The position numbers and the translations under genes were made by a program. Shown one piece after another: positions 25,721 to 33,989 of a stretch of DNA of 50,032 nucleotides; the first letter of the stretch is position 1; each line of letters starts with the position of its first letter. The notes under the pieces were generated by a model. It saw nothing but the letters and a program-made list of their open reading frames with translations, did no database searches and was not told where the DNA came from. Source of the DNA: Microbacterium testaceum (GTDB taxonomy: Bacteria; Actinomycetota; Actinomycetes; Actinomycetales; Microbacteriaceae); assembly GCF_001476285.1 (NCBI RefSeq), contig NZ_LDRU01000091.1, positions 1 through 50,032 on the forward strand, in the 5' to 3' direction.

Positions 25721-27973
25721 ATGCGTACACACACAGCCGACTTCGACCTCGTCGTGGTCGGTGGGGGACTCGCCGGAGTCTCCGCCGCCATCGCCGCCGC
25801 GCGCCTCGGTCGTCGCGTCGCCCTCATCAACAACCGTCCGGTCCTGGGCGGCAACTCCTCGTCGGAGGTGCGCGTCTGGGTGTGCGGCGCGACCGCCCAC
25901 GGCAACCAGCGCTGGGCCCGCGAGAACGGCATCATCGGCGAGCTCTACCTCGAGAACCAGTACCGCAACCCCGACGGCAACCCCGTGCACTGGGACGACG
26001 TCGTGCTCGACGCCGTGCGGGCCGAGCCGAACATCACGCTGCTGCTGAACACCGACGTGCGCGACGTCGTCGCCCGCGGTCCCGAGGGCTCCCGTCACAT
26101 CGAGTCGGTGACCGGCTGGACGATGGGGGCAGAGACCGAGACGGTGTTCCGGGCGCCGCTATTCCTCGACGGCACCGGCGACGGACTGATCGGACACCTC
26201 GCCGGCGCGCGCGCCCGCCTCGGCAAGGAGGCGCGCGACGAGTTCGACGAGGACTGGGCGCCCGAGGAGGCGGAGCGCACGTTCCTCGGTTCGACGCTCC
26301 TCTTCTACACGAAGGACGTCGGCCACCCCGTCCGCTTCGTCGCGCCCGACTCCGCCAAGTCGATCCGCGACACCCCGATCCCGTCGTCGCGCATCATCCG
26401 CAGCGGCGACAGCGGGGCGCACTACTGGTGGATCGAGTGGGGTGGCGAGCTCGACATCGTCCACGACAACGAGCGCATCCGCGACGAGCTCCGTTCGGTG
26501 ATCCTCGGCATCTGGGATCACATCAAGAACTCTGGCGAGTTCGACGCCGAGAACCTCGACCTCGAGTGGATCGGTAACGTCCCCGGCAAGCGCGAGTACC
26601 GCCGCCTCGTCGGCGACTACACGCTGCACCAGCGCGATGTGCTCGAGCAGACGCGCTTCGACGACGGCGTCGCCTTCGGCGGCTGGTCGATCGACCTGCA
26701 CCCGACCGAGGGGATGTACTCCACCGGGGCCGGAGCGGTGCAGCGCTTCTCGAACGGCGTCTTCGAGATCCCGTACCGCTCCCTCTACTCCGCCGATGTC
26801 GACAACCTGCTCATGGCCGGCCGCGACGTCTCGGCCACTCACATCGCCTTCGGAGCGGCTCGCGTGATGGCGACGTGCGCCGCGATGGGGGAGGCGGCCG
26901 GCACCGCGGCCGCGCTCGCGCTGGCCCACGGCACCTCGCCGCGCGGGGTGTACGAGAGCCATCGCGCCGAGCTGCGTCAGCTGCTTCTCCGGCAGGACGC
27001 TCCGCTCATCGGCGTGGCCGACGCCGACCCGTCCGACCTCGCGCTCGCCGCGCGGGTCTCGGCGTCCGGCGTGCGCGAGGGCCTCGGCCCGCACGAGTCG
27101 GCGCCGCGCGAGCCGTATCCCCTCACGCACGACATCGGGATCGTCGTGCCGGTGCACCCGCACCTCGATGGCATCGACCTCCTCGTCACGAGCGAGACCG
27201 ACACCGAGCTCGAGGTCGAGGTGTTCTCGACCGGTCTCGCGCAGAACGTCGTCCCCGAGCACCTCGAGCACCGTGTCTCGGTCCCCGTCTCCGCGGGGGA
27301 GGCCCGCTGGGTGACCGCCCCCGTGAGCTGGCAGCCCGAGGCTCCCGCGAACGCCGTGATCGTGGTTCGCGCGCAGCCCGGCGTGACGCTGTTCACGACG
27401 GATGATCTGCCCCCCGGCATCCTGACCCTGGTCCACACCTCGGATGCCGACGACCAGAACGTGCACGTCAGCCTCGACGAACTGCTGGTGCAATGGCCGA
27501 CGAAGCCCCTGCGCGGTCGCTCGATCGTGTTCCGTTCGACGGCTCCGTCCGAGGCGCTCGCCCCCGAGCGCGCGGTGGGCGGGTATCAGCGCCCCTTCGG
27601 CGGTCCGAACCTGTGGGCGTCGCGGCCGTTGCCGGAAGGGCCGGCGTGGATCCGGCTCGACTGGGATGAGCCCGTGCGCCCGCGGGAGATCGTGCTCGTC
27701 CTCGACGACGATCCCGATGTCGAGCTGAACACGCTGCACCACCACCGCGACCCGCACCTCGTGATGCCCTCACTCGCGCGCGACTACCGCGTCGAGGTGC
27801 AGACGGTGGAGGGCGACTGGCGCACGGTGGCCGAGGTCGCGGACAACCGCCGACGCCGGCGGGCGCACCCCGTGGCGCCCGAGATCGGCGCGGTGACCGC
27901 GGCGCGCGTGACGGTCACGGCGACCAATGGATCCCCCGAGGCGCGCGTCGTCGCCTTCCGCGTCCAGGAGTGA
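25721..27973 (+). CDS. FAD-dependent oxidoreductase (FAD_oxidored family) with C-terminal discoidin-like domain
   Basis: A 750-residue flavoprotein of the PF12831 type. The dinucleotide-binding motif GGGLAG (14-19) follows an ordinary beta-strand, the GNSSSEVRVWV segment is typical of the family, and a second FAD-contact region lies around NLLMAGRDVSATHIAFGAARVM. From about residue 600 a jelly-roll region resembles F5/8 C domains. No signal peptide is visible, so it acts in the cytosol. Family members occur in many glycan utilisation clusters but their substrates are poorly known; oxidation of an unusual sugar is a reasonable guess. AGGAAGGA lies ten bases before the ATG. Confidence 0.88.
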   Translation: MRTHTADFDLVVVGGGLAGVSAAIAAARLGRRVALINNRPVLGGNSSSEVRVWVCGATAHGNQRWARENGIIGELYLENQYRNPDGNPVHWDDVVLDAVRAEPNITLLLNTDVRDVVARGPEGSRHIESVTGWTMGAETETVFRAPLFLDGTGDGLIGHLAGARARLGKEARDEFDEDWAPEEAERTFLGSTLLFYTKDVGHPVRFVAPDSAKSIRDTPIPSSRIIRSGDSGAHYWWIEWGGELDIVHDNERIRDELRSVILGIWDHIKNSGEFDAENLDLEWIGNVPGKREYRRLVGDYTLHQRDVLEQTRFDDGVAFGGWSIDLHPTEGMYSTGAGAVQRFSNGVFEIPYRSLYSADVDNLLMAGRDVSATHIAFGAARVMATCAAMGEAAGTAAALALAHGTSPRGVYESHRAELRQLLLRQDAPLIGVADADPSDLALAARVSASGVREGLGPHESAPREPYPLTHDIGIVVPVHPHLDGIDLLVTSETDTELEVEVFSTGLAQNVVPEHLEHRVSVPVSAGEARWVTAPVSWQPEAPANAVIVVRAQPGVTLFTTDDLPPGILTLVHTSDADDQNVHVSLDELLVQWPTKPLRGRSIVFRSTAPSEALAPERAVGGYQRPFGGPNLWASRPLPEGPAWIRLDWDEPVRPREIVLVLDDDPDVELNTLHHHRDPHLVMPSLARDYRVEVQTVEGDWRTVAEVADNRRRRRAHPVAPEIGAVTAARVTVTATNGSPEARVVAFRVQE

Positions 27974-28037
27974 GATGCCCCGCGATACCGTATCCCCCAG
28001 AGTCGATCGGCCGACCAGGCGCGCGAGGAGTTCACCG

Positions 28038-28931
28038 ATGACCGATTCCCCCTCGACGGTGCGGCGGGTGTCCCCTCTCAGCCGACGCGAGCGCACCGGG
28101 ATCGTGGCACTCGCGGTGCCCAACCTCGAAGAGCCCTACTTCGCCGAGCTGACGACGCTCCTGGCGCGCGGAGCGGAAGCGCGGGGGCTGTCGATCCTCA
28201 TCCAGCAGACCGAGGGCGACCACCAGCGCGAGATCGACATCGCCAACGGTGTCGGCCTTCCCGCGACCGACGGTCTCATCCACATCCCGCGTTCGCTCAC
28301 CGTCGGAGACCTCACGCGCCGCACCTCGCCGGGGCCGCTCGTGCTCCTCGGCGAGCACATCGCCGTGAGCCCGTTCACGCACATCTCGATCGACAACCGG
28401 CGCACGGCCGACCTCGCGACCTCGCACCTGGCATCCGTCGGATGCCGTCGGGTCGCCTTCATCGGTCCGCGTCTCTCCCGACCCTCGGATGCCGCCGACC
28501 AGCGCTTCACCGGGTACCGCGACGCCGTCGCCCGCCTGGGTATCGCCGAGGACGCGGCGCTGATCGTCGCCGTCGACGCGTTCACTGCCGAGGAGGGCGC
28601 GGCGGCGCTCCGCAGGCTGCACGCGAGCGGGACCCCGTTCGACGGAATCGTGTGCTCCAACGACTCCGTCGCCTTCGGCGTGCTCGCCGAGCTGCACGCG
28701 GTGGGACTCACCGTCCCGGCGGACGTCGCGGTGATCGGCATCGACAACGTGCACGCCGCGAGCTACTCGGTACCGGCGCTCACCTCGGTCGCGCCCGACG
28801 ACCAGGGCATCGTCGAGGCGGCTTTCACCGAGCTCGAGCGGCAGATGGCGGCCCCTCCGGGCGCGGACGTCCCCGTGCGGCACATCGTGGTGGATGCCAC
28901 GGTGATCGCCCGCGCGAGCACGGCCCGGTGA
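28038..28931 (+). CDS. LacI-type sugar sensor lacking a DNA-binding domain
   Basis: This 297-residue protein matches the periplasmic-binding-like core of LacI/GalR regulators, with IALxVPNLEEPYF near its start, the inducer-pocket segments and the late VIGIDNVHAASYSVPALTSV. The expected 50-residue helix-turn-helix is absent. The ATG at 28038 has GAGGAG seven bases upstream; an earlier ATG at 27975 would add 21 residues with rare codons (AGA, AGG, AGT) and still no HTH. There is no signal peptide. It could be a remnant or a sugar-sensing partner protein. A GATAC-C-GTATC palindrome lies at 27984-27994. Confidence 0.8.
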   Translation: MTDSPSTVRRVSPLSRRERTGIVALAVPNLEEPYFAELTTLLARGAEARGLSILIQQTEGDHQREIDIANGVGLPATDGLIHIPRSLTVGDLTRRTSPGPLVLLGEHIAVSPFTHISIDNRRTADLATSHLASVGCRRVAFIGPRLSRPSDAADQRFTGYRDAVARLGIAEDAALIVAVDAFTAEEGAAALRRLHASGTPFDGIVCSNDSVAFGVLAELHAVGLTVPADVAVIGIDNVHAASYSVPALTSVAPDDQGIVEAAFTELERQMAAPPGADVPVRHIVVDATVIARASTAR

Positions 28932-28943
28932 GGTGTCGACCCG

Positions 28944-28972
28944 GCGCCGTCCCCCATCGCGCGGGGCGGCGC
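28944..28972. terminator. bidirectional terminator-like hairpin
   Basis: GCGCCG-T-CCCC pairs with GGGG-CGGCGC around a short loop in the 44-base gap between two convergent genes. The stem is strong but no good T-run follows, so function is inferred from position. Confidence 0.5.
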
Positions 28973-28975
28973 TCC

Positions 28976-29776
28976 TTACTCGTCGGCGAACGCGAGCGGC
29001 GCGACCCACAGTTCGGCGACGTGCGAGCGGAGCACCTCCGCGTCGTCGTCCGCGATGCCGGCGTCGGTGACCACAAGGTCGACCTCGTTCAGGTCGACGA
29101 TGGTCGTGAGCCCCACCGCGCCCCACTTCGAGTGATCGGCGAGCACGACAGCGCGACCTCCGGCCGCGACGAGCGCGCGGTTCGTCTCTGCCTCGAGGAG
29201 GTTCGAGGTGGTCAGGCCCGCCGTCGGCTCCATGCCGCGGACACCGAGGAAGACGACATCGCAGTGCAGGTGCTCGAGGGATGCCACGGCGACCGGGCCG
29301 ACGAGGGCGTCGGTGGGCGTGCGGACGCCGCCGGTCAGCACGACCGTCTGCGTGTACGGTTCGTCGGCACGGTCCGGACGCGCGAAGACGTCGGCGACGG
29401 GCAGCGAGTTGGTGACGATCGTGAGATCGGCGATGCCCCGCAGCTCGCGGGCGAGCGCCCACGTCGTCGATCCGCCACTGAGCCCCACGGCCATGCCCGG
29501 TTCGACCAGCGATGCCGCGTGGCGGGCGATCGCGGCCTTCTCCGCGCCGTTGCGGCGCGACTGCGCGGTCAGGTCTCGTGCCGGAGCGTCGCCGGGTCGC
29601 GGGTGACGCGCGCCACCGCGCACCTTGTCGACATGACCGTCGGCCGCGAGCACGTCGAGGTCGCGGCGGATCGTCATCTCGCTCACGCCGAGAGCGGCGG
29701 CGAGGTCCGGCACGGCCGCGGCTCCATGACGGCGCACCTCCGCCAGCAGGCGGGATCGGCGTTCGGCGGCGAGCAC
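28976..29776 (-). CDS. DeoR family transcriptional regulator
   Basis: A 266-residue DeoR/GlpR-type regulator. The N-terminal HTH is clear (RRSRLLAEVRRHG, then VSEMTIRRDLDVLAADG), followed by the VRGGA hinge and a sugar-phosphate-isomerase-like sensor domain with the segments GLSGGSTTWALA and VVLADHSKWG. Such regulators respond to phosphorylated sugars. GTG at 29776 is taken as start, with AGGAG seven bases upstream. It is divergent from the two CE7 esterase genes and convergent with the HTH-less LacI gene, so it is the most likely local controller. Confidence 0.93.
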   Translation of the reverse strand: MLAAERRSRLLAEVRRHGAAAVPDLAAALGVSEMTIRRDLDVLAADGHVDKVRGGARHPRPGDAPARDLTAQSRRNGAEKAAIARHAASLVEPGMAVGLSGGSTTWALARELRGIADLTIVTNSLPVADVFARPDRADEPYTQTVVLTGGVRTPTDALVGPVAVASLEHLHCDVVFLGVRGMEPTAGLTTSNLLEAETNRALVAAGGRAVVLADHSKWGAVGLTTIVDLNEVDLVVTDAGIADDDAEVLRSHVAELWVAPLAFADE

Positions 29777-29823
29777 GATCGCTCCTCTCGGTCGGGCTTC
29801 CAGTCTTCCACGGCGGTCCGCTC

Positions 29824-30795
29824 GTGACGGGCGCGACGATCGAACCGGGCGACGGCGACTACGGCTTCGACCTCGCGGGTCTGCGGGCCGTGCCGCCGGT
29901 GCCGCCACCGCCCGGCTTCGCCGAGCGGTGGCGCTCGTGGCACGACGAGGCGCTCGCAATCGACCCCGACCCTCGCGTGCGCCCGCTCGGACGCCGCGAA
30001 GGACGCGAGCTCTTCGCGGTGGAGCACGTCGTGTCGGGCGGCCTGCGTCTCGGCGGCTGGTTCGCCACCGCGGTGGACGGGCATCCCACCCGCGTCGGGA
30101 TCGTGCACAGCCACGGCTACGGCGGGCGCGAGGAGCCGGAGTTCGACCGTGTCCCCGACGACGCGGCGGTCTTCTTCGCCCTCGCACGGGGGCAGGGGCG
30201 CCTGAACGCCGGGATCGGCGCGCCCACCCCCGCCGAGGGGCATGTGCTGCACGGCATCCGTTCGATCGACGACTACGTGCTCGGCCGGTGCGCGGTCGAC
30301 CTGTGGCACGCGGGCTCGGCGCTGCGCGCGCTCGCCGGCGACCTGCCCCTGTACCTCGTCGGCGAGAGCTTCGGGGGAGGGATCGGTGCGCTCGCGCTGC
30401 CCTGGGATGAGCGGCTCGTCGGGGCGACGCTGATCGTGCCGAGCTTCGGGCAGTACGACCTCCGGCTGCGGATGCCGTGCGAGGGCAGCGGCGAGCGGGT
30501 GCGGCGATACGTCGCGAAGCACCCGTCCGCGCGTGAGGTGCTCCGCTTCTTCGACGCGTCGACCGCTGCGGGTTTCGCGCGCGTGCCGGTGCGGGTCGAG
30601 GCCGCGCTGCGCGACCGGCACGTCCCCCCGCCCGGGCAGTTCGCCGTCGCGAACGCGATCGCCGCGGCCCCCGGAGCGGAGCTCGAGCTCGCCGTCCTTC
30701 CGTACGGGCACCGCGAGTACGACGGCCTCGCCGAGGTGCGCGCCGCCGCGTTCGCCGCGACCCGTGACCACATCTCCCGTTCTCTCGACCGCTGA
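29824..30795 (+). CDS. CE7-type acetyl esterase, first of a tandem pair
   Basis: A 323-residue alpha/beta hydrolase related to CE7 acetylxylan esterases / cephalosporin C deacetylases. It shows HSHGYGGREEP for the oxyanion region, the nucleophile in VGESFGGG, and a late GHREYDGL that probably holds the histidine. It lacks a signal peptide. The GTG at 29824 is assumed; the ribosome site is weak and the start uncertain. It lies only eight bases before a second CE7 gene but the two are clearly divergent in sequence. Likely role: deacetylation of imported sugars. Confidence 0.82.
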   Translation: MTGATIEPGDGDYGFDLAGLRAVPPVPPPPGFAERWRSWHDEALAIDPDPRVRPLGRREGRELFAVEHVVSGGLRLGGWFATAVDGHPTRVGIVHSHGYGGREEPEFDRVPDDAAVFFALARGQGRLNAGIGAPTPAEGHVLHGIRSIDDYVLGRCAVDLWHAGSALRALAGDLPLYLVGESFGGGIGALALPWDERLVGATLIVPSFGQYDLRLRMPCEGSGERVRRYVAKHPSAREVLRFFDASTAAGFARVPVRVEAALRDRHVPPPGQFAVANAIAAAPGAELELAVLPYGHREYDGLAEVRAAAFAATRDHISRSLDR

Positions 30796-30803
30796 GGAGC
30801 CCC

Positions 30804-31778
30804 ATGCCGCAGTTCGATCTCCCGCTCGACCAGCTCGAGACCTTCCGTCCGCCGCGCGACGAGCCCGGCGACTTCGACCGCTTCTGGGCCGACACCCTGG
30901 CCGAGGCGCGCGGGCAAGGCTGGGAGCCGCGGTTCCGCTCTGTTCCGGCCGCGGAGAGCGGGGTCGGCGGCGTCGAGGTCGACGACGTGGAGTTCGCGGG
31001 CTTCGGTGGCCATGTCGTGCGGGGCTGGTTGGTGCGGCCGCGCGGGGCGAGCGGTCCGCTTCCCTGCGTCGTGCAGTACATCGGGTACAACTCCGGTCGC
31101 GGCCTCGCGCACCAGCACACGCTGCTGCCGAGCGCGGGTCTCGCCGTCCTCGTGATGGACACGCGCGGACAGACCAGCGGCGCCCTCCCCGGCGCGACCC
31201 CCGACCCGGTCGGGGGCGCCCCGCACCCCTCCGGTCGGCTGACGGACGGCCTCGACGACCCCGCGCACTCGTACTACCGCCGCGTGTTCTGCGACGGGGT
31301 CCGTGCCGTTGACGCCGTGCGCGCGCATCCCGCGATCGATCCTGACCGCGTCGCGGTGTGGGGTGGCAGCCAGGGCGGCGGCATCGCGCTCGCCGCGGCG
31401 GCGCTCGCCGAGGGGCTCGTCGCCGCCGCGATCGATTTCCCGTTCCTCAGCGCGATCCGTCGCGCGGTCGCCCTCACCGACGCGGCTCCGTACAGCGAGC
31501 TCGTCACCTACCTGCAGACGCGACGCGGCGACGAGGACGCGGTCTTCCGCGTGCTGTCGTACATCGACGGGGTGAACTTCGCCGCCCGTTCGAGCGTTCC
31601 CGCGCTCTTCTCGGTCGGACTTCGGGATGCCGTGTGCCCGCCGTCCACGGTCTTCGCGGCGTACAACCACTACGCGGGGGAGAAGAGCATCCGCGTGTAC
31701 CCCTACAACGGCCACGAGGGTGGCGGACCGCACCACCAGCTCGTCGCCCTCCGGGAGCTCTCGCGGCGCCTGGCGTAG
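30804..31778 (+). CDS. acetylxylan esterase / cephalosporin C deacetylase, CE7
   Basis: A 324-residue CE7 esterase of canonical length and motifs: YIGYNSGRG forming the oxyanion hole, the RGQ motif near residue 121, nucleophile S189 in GGSQGGG, acid in GLRDAVCPPS, and histidine in NGHEGGG. Family members remove acetyl groups from short xylo-oligosaccharides in the cytosol. AGGAG precedes the ATG. With the preceding gene it forms a two-esterase unit downstream of the DeoR promoter region. Confidence 0.94.
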   Translation: MPQFDLPLDQLETFRPPRDEPGDFDRFWADTLAEARGQGWEPRFRSVPAAESGVGGVEVDDVEFAGFGGHVVRGWLVRPRGASGPLPCVVQYIGYNSGRGLAHQHTLLPSAGLAVLVMDTRGQTSGALPGATPDPVGGAPHPSGRLTDGLDDPAHSYYRRVFCDGVRAVDAVRAHPAIDPDRVAVWGGSQGGGIALAAAALAEGLVAAAIDFPFLSAIRRAVALTDAAPYSELVTYLQTRRGDEDAVFRVLSYIDGVNFAARSSVPALFSVGLRDAVCPPSTVFAAYNHYAGEKSIRVYPYNGHEGGGPHHQLVALRELSRRLA

Positions 31779-31895
31779 TTCCCGCCCGGCTCGTCGAAGG
31801 GACCGGTGGCCGCGCCGTATCCCGTGACGTGCGCCGAATGCTCGCCCGAGCACGCGCCCCGCGTGCATATGCCGCAAGTCACTGTGAGCGCGGCC

Positions 31896-31929
31896 CGGGC
31901 TCGGGGCGCCTCGAGGAGGCGGGAGCCCG
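31896..31929. terminator. terminator-like hairpin between convergent genes
   Basis: CGGGCTC (31896-31902) pairs with GAGCCCG (31923-31929), and an inner CGCCTC-GAG-GAGGCG continues the stem. It lies in the 175-base gap between the CE7 esterase and lysR genes; nothing else is seen in that gap. Confidence 0.55.
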
Positions 31930-31953
31930 AGCTCGCGTCAGCCCGCGCTCGCG

Positions 31954-32862
31954 TCAGCCGGCGGCCTCCGTCGCGCGCCCCGCGACCGTCCGCAGCGCGC
32001 GGAGGACGCTCCGCACCGACGCGTACGCCAGGGCGTCGGGGCGCGCGAGCGCGTCGACGTGCCGCACCAGCGCCACGTCCGCGAGCGGACGCAGCACGAG
32101 TCCGTCCACGGCCGGCGGCAGCCCGGTCGTGCGCGGCAGCACCGCGATCGCCGCGCCCGCACGCACGACCTCGGCGGTGACCGAGAACTCGTTGATGCGG
32201 TGGGCGATGTCGAGCGGGCGACCGAGGTGCGCCGCGAGGTGATCGAGCACCCCGGCGAGCGGGAACCCCGGATGCACCGACACCCACCGTTCGTCGGCGA
32301 GGTCGCGCGCCGTGATCCGGTCCCGCGCGGCGAGCGTGTGCGCCGCGGGCAGGGCGATGTCGAGCGGCTCCGTCAGCAGCGGTGTCGAGACCACGCGATC
32401 GGCGGGCCAGGGCGCGTCGTGCGAGAGCCGGTGCGCGATCACGAGGTCGTGGTCGGCGGTGAGCCCGGGGAAGTCGCTGTGCGCGACATCGGCGTCGGAC
32501 AGGTGCAGGGGAGGGATGCCATCGAGCTCGCGCAACAGCGCACCGAACAGCGCGAGTCCCGCACTGTGGAAGGCCGACACCCGCACGGGCCGGTCGTCGC
32601 TGTCGAGGAACGCTCCGACCGCTTCTCGCGCCGCGGTCAACGCCTCGTCGACGCGCGTCCCCGCCGCCGCGAGAGCCTCGCCCGCCGCCGTCAGCGTCAG
32701 CACGCGCCCGCGCCGGACGGTCAGCGCGACGGGAACTCGCGCCTGCAGGTGCGCGAGCTGCTGCGACACCGCCGAAGCCGAGATGTGCAGCGCCGCGGCG
32801 ACGGCCGCCACGCTGCCGCGGTCGCCGAGCTCTCGGAGCAGGCGGAGGTGGGTGGCATCCAT
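31954..32862 (-). CDS. LysR family transcriptional regulator
   Basis: A 302-residue LysR-type regulator. The N-terminal HTH reads DRGSVAAVAAALHISASAVSQQLAHLQ, followed by the linker helix and a substrate-binding-like effector domain. It is divergent from an EamA-family transporter, a common pairing in which the regulator controls the exporter. No Shine-Dalgarno site precedes the ATG at 32862, and the palindrome TAAGT-CCGA-ACTTA touches it, so a leaderless, autoregulated transcript is plausible. Confidence 0.93.
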   Translation of the reverse strand: MDATHLRLLRELGDRGSVAAVAAALHISASAVSQQLAHLQARVPVALTVRRGRVLTLTAAGEALAAAGTRVDEALTAAREAVGAFLDSDDRPVRVSAFHSAGLALFGALLRELDGIPPLHLSDADVAHSDFPGLTADHDLVIAHRLSHDAPWPADRVVSTPLLTEPLDIALPAAHTLAARDRITARDLADERWVSVHPGFPLAGVLDHLAAHLGRPLDIAHRINEFSVTAEVVRAGAAIAVLPRTTGLPPAVDGLVLRPLADVALVRHVDALARPDALAYASVRSVLRALRTVAGRATEAAG

Positions 32863-32875
32863 AAGTCCGAACTTA
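32862..32875. promoter_or_regulatory. LysR-region palindrome
   Basis: TAAGT and ACTTA are separated by four bases, overlapping the first base of the lysR start codon, between lysR and the divergent transporter gene. It may be part of a LysR binding site or of the lysR promoter. Confidence 0.45.
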
Positions 32876-32933
32876 CGGGACGATGAAGCAAGTGCCCATT
32901 GTTCTTCCGGGTTTCGGGGGCGACGGTGGATGC

Positions 32934-33869
32934 GTGACCCGCCGCCCTCCCGAGATCCTCGTCGACGTCCTCCTCATCGCCGTCGCCGCGGTGTGGGGCG
33001 CGAGCTTCCTCGCCGCCAAAGAGCTCACCGACGAGGTGGGCGTCGCCCCTGCCGTCGCGCTGCGCTTCCTCGTCGCCGCGACCGCGCTCGGGGTCATCTG
33101 CCTCGCACGGAGGGAACGGATGCCACGCGGCCGCGGCCTCGCGATCGCGGCGCTCCTCGGGTGCTCGCAAGCCGCGGTGATCGGCCTCGAGACGTGGGGC
33201 GTGCACCTCACCTCGGCCACCAACGCGGGGCTGCTCATCAGCCTCGCGCTGATCTTCACCCCGCTTCTGGAGAGCGTGGCCGCGCGTTCGTGGCTGCCGC
33301 GGTCGTACTTCGTCGCCGCGATCGCCGCCGTCGTGGGGGTCGCGCTGTTGGTGTCGGGCGCGGGATTCCGTCTCCCGACGGCGGGCGACGCCCTCGTGAT
33401 CGCGGCCGCGGTGGTGCGTGCGGTCCACGTCACGGCGAGCGCGCGGCTCACGCGGGGCCGCGACGACAGTACCCTCGCGGTGGTCTTCGTACAGCTCGTC
33501 GTGTGCGCGCTGACGTCGTCGGCGGTGGCCGGCGTCGACCTTCCCGTCGCGGTCGGTCGGCTCACGGCATCCGGATGGTTCGACGTGCTGTTCCTCGGGC
33601 TCATGTGCTCGGTCTTCGCGTTCGTCGTGCAGCTGTGGGCCGTGCGGCGGACGTCGGCGACCCGCGCCAGCATCCTCATGGGCACCGAGCCCGTGTGGGC
33701 GCTCGCCGTGGGGGTGGTGATCGGCGGCGAGGCCCTCGGTCTGCCCGGTTTCGCCGGCGGAGCGCTCATCATCGCGGCGTCGTACGCGGGTCAGGCGATC
33801 GAGCGGCGGCACCGCGCCGCGACCGCTCCCGCTCCGGTCGAGAGGGTCGCCGAGACTGCACGCAGCTGA
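32934..33869 (+). CDS. EamA/DMT-family transporter
   Basis: A 311-residue drug/metabolite transporter with about ten helices in two EamA repeats (the second ending with GTEPVWALAVGVVIGGEAL). Members export amino acids or other metabolites. GTG at 32934 is preferred over the ATG at 32883 because the added 17 residues look non-homologous; neither has a strong ribosome site. The last six codons and the stop lie inside a 71-bp palindrome, which suggests that the natural end was altered by its insertion (inference). Confidence 0.9.
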   Translation: MTRRPPEILVDVLLIAVAAVWGASFLAAKELTDEVGVAPAVALRFLVAATALGVICLARRERMPRGRGLAIAALLGCSQAAVIGLETWGVHLTSATNAGLLISLALIFTPLLESVAARSWLPRSYFVAAIAAVVGVALLVSGAGFRLPTAGDALVIAAAVVRAVHVTASARLTRGRDDSTLAVVFVQLVVCALTSSAVAGVDLPVAVGRLTASGWFDVLFLGLMCSVFAFVVQLWAVRRTSATRASILMGTEPVWALAVGVVIGGEALGLPGFAGGALIIAASYAGQAIERRHRAATAPAPVERVAETARS

Positions 33870-33919
33870 CATCTCCACTGCACGCTGCAGTGGAGATGTC
33901 AGCTCGACGCAGTCTCGGC
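33849..33919. repeat. 71-bp near-perfect palindrome
   Basis: Two 34-base arms (33849-33882 and 33886-33919) pair at 30 positions around a 3-base loop; the only break is a 4-base internal mismatch. It spans the end of the EamA gene and the intergenic region before lplA. It could act as a terminator, but no T-run follows; it may instead be a mobile palindromic unit. Confidence 0.8.
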
Positions 33920-33989
33920 GGCGGACGGCGGCAACCCAGGCGCCTCCAGACCCGCCGCGGCCGCCGCGCCCCCGCCGTAGGCTGGACGT

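Noticed and set aside
27700..27974. Search for a missing HTH in other frames upstream of the LacI-like gene
   Set aside because: That stretch encodes the end of the flavin oxidoreductase and shows no HTH pattern in other frames.
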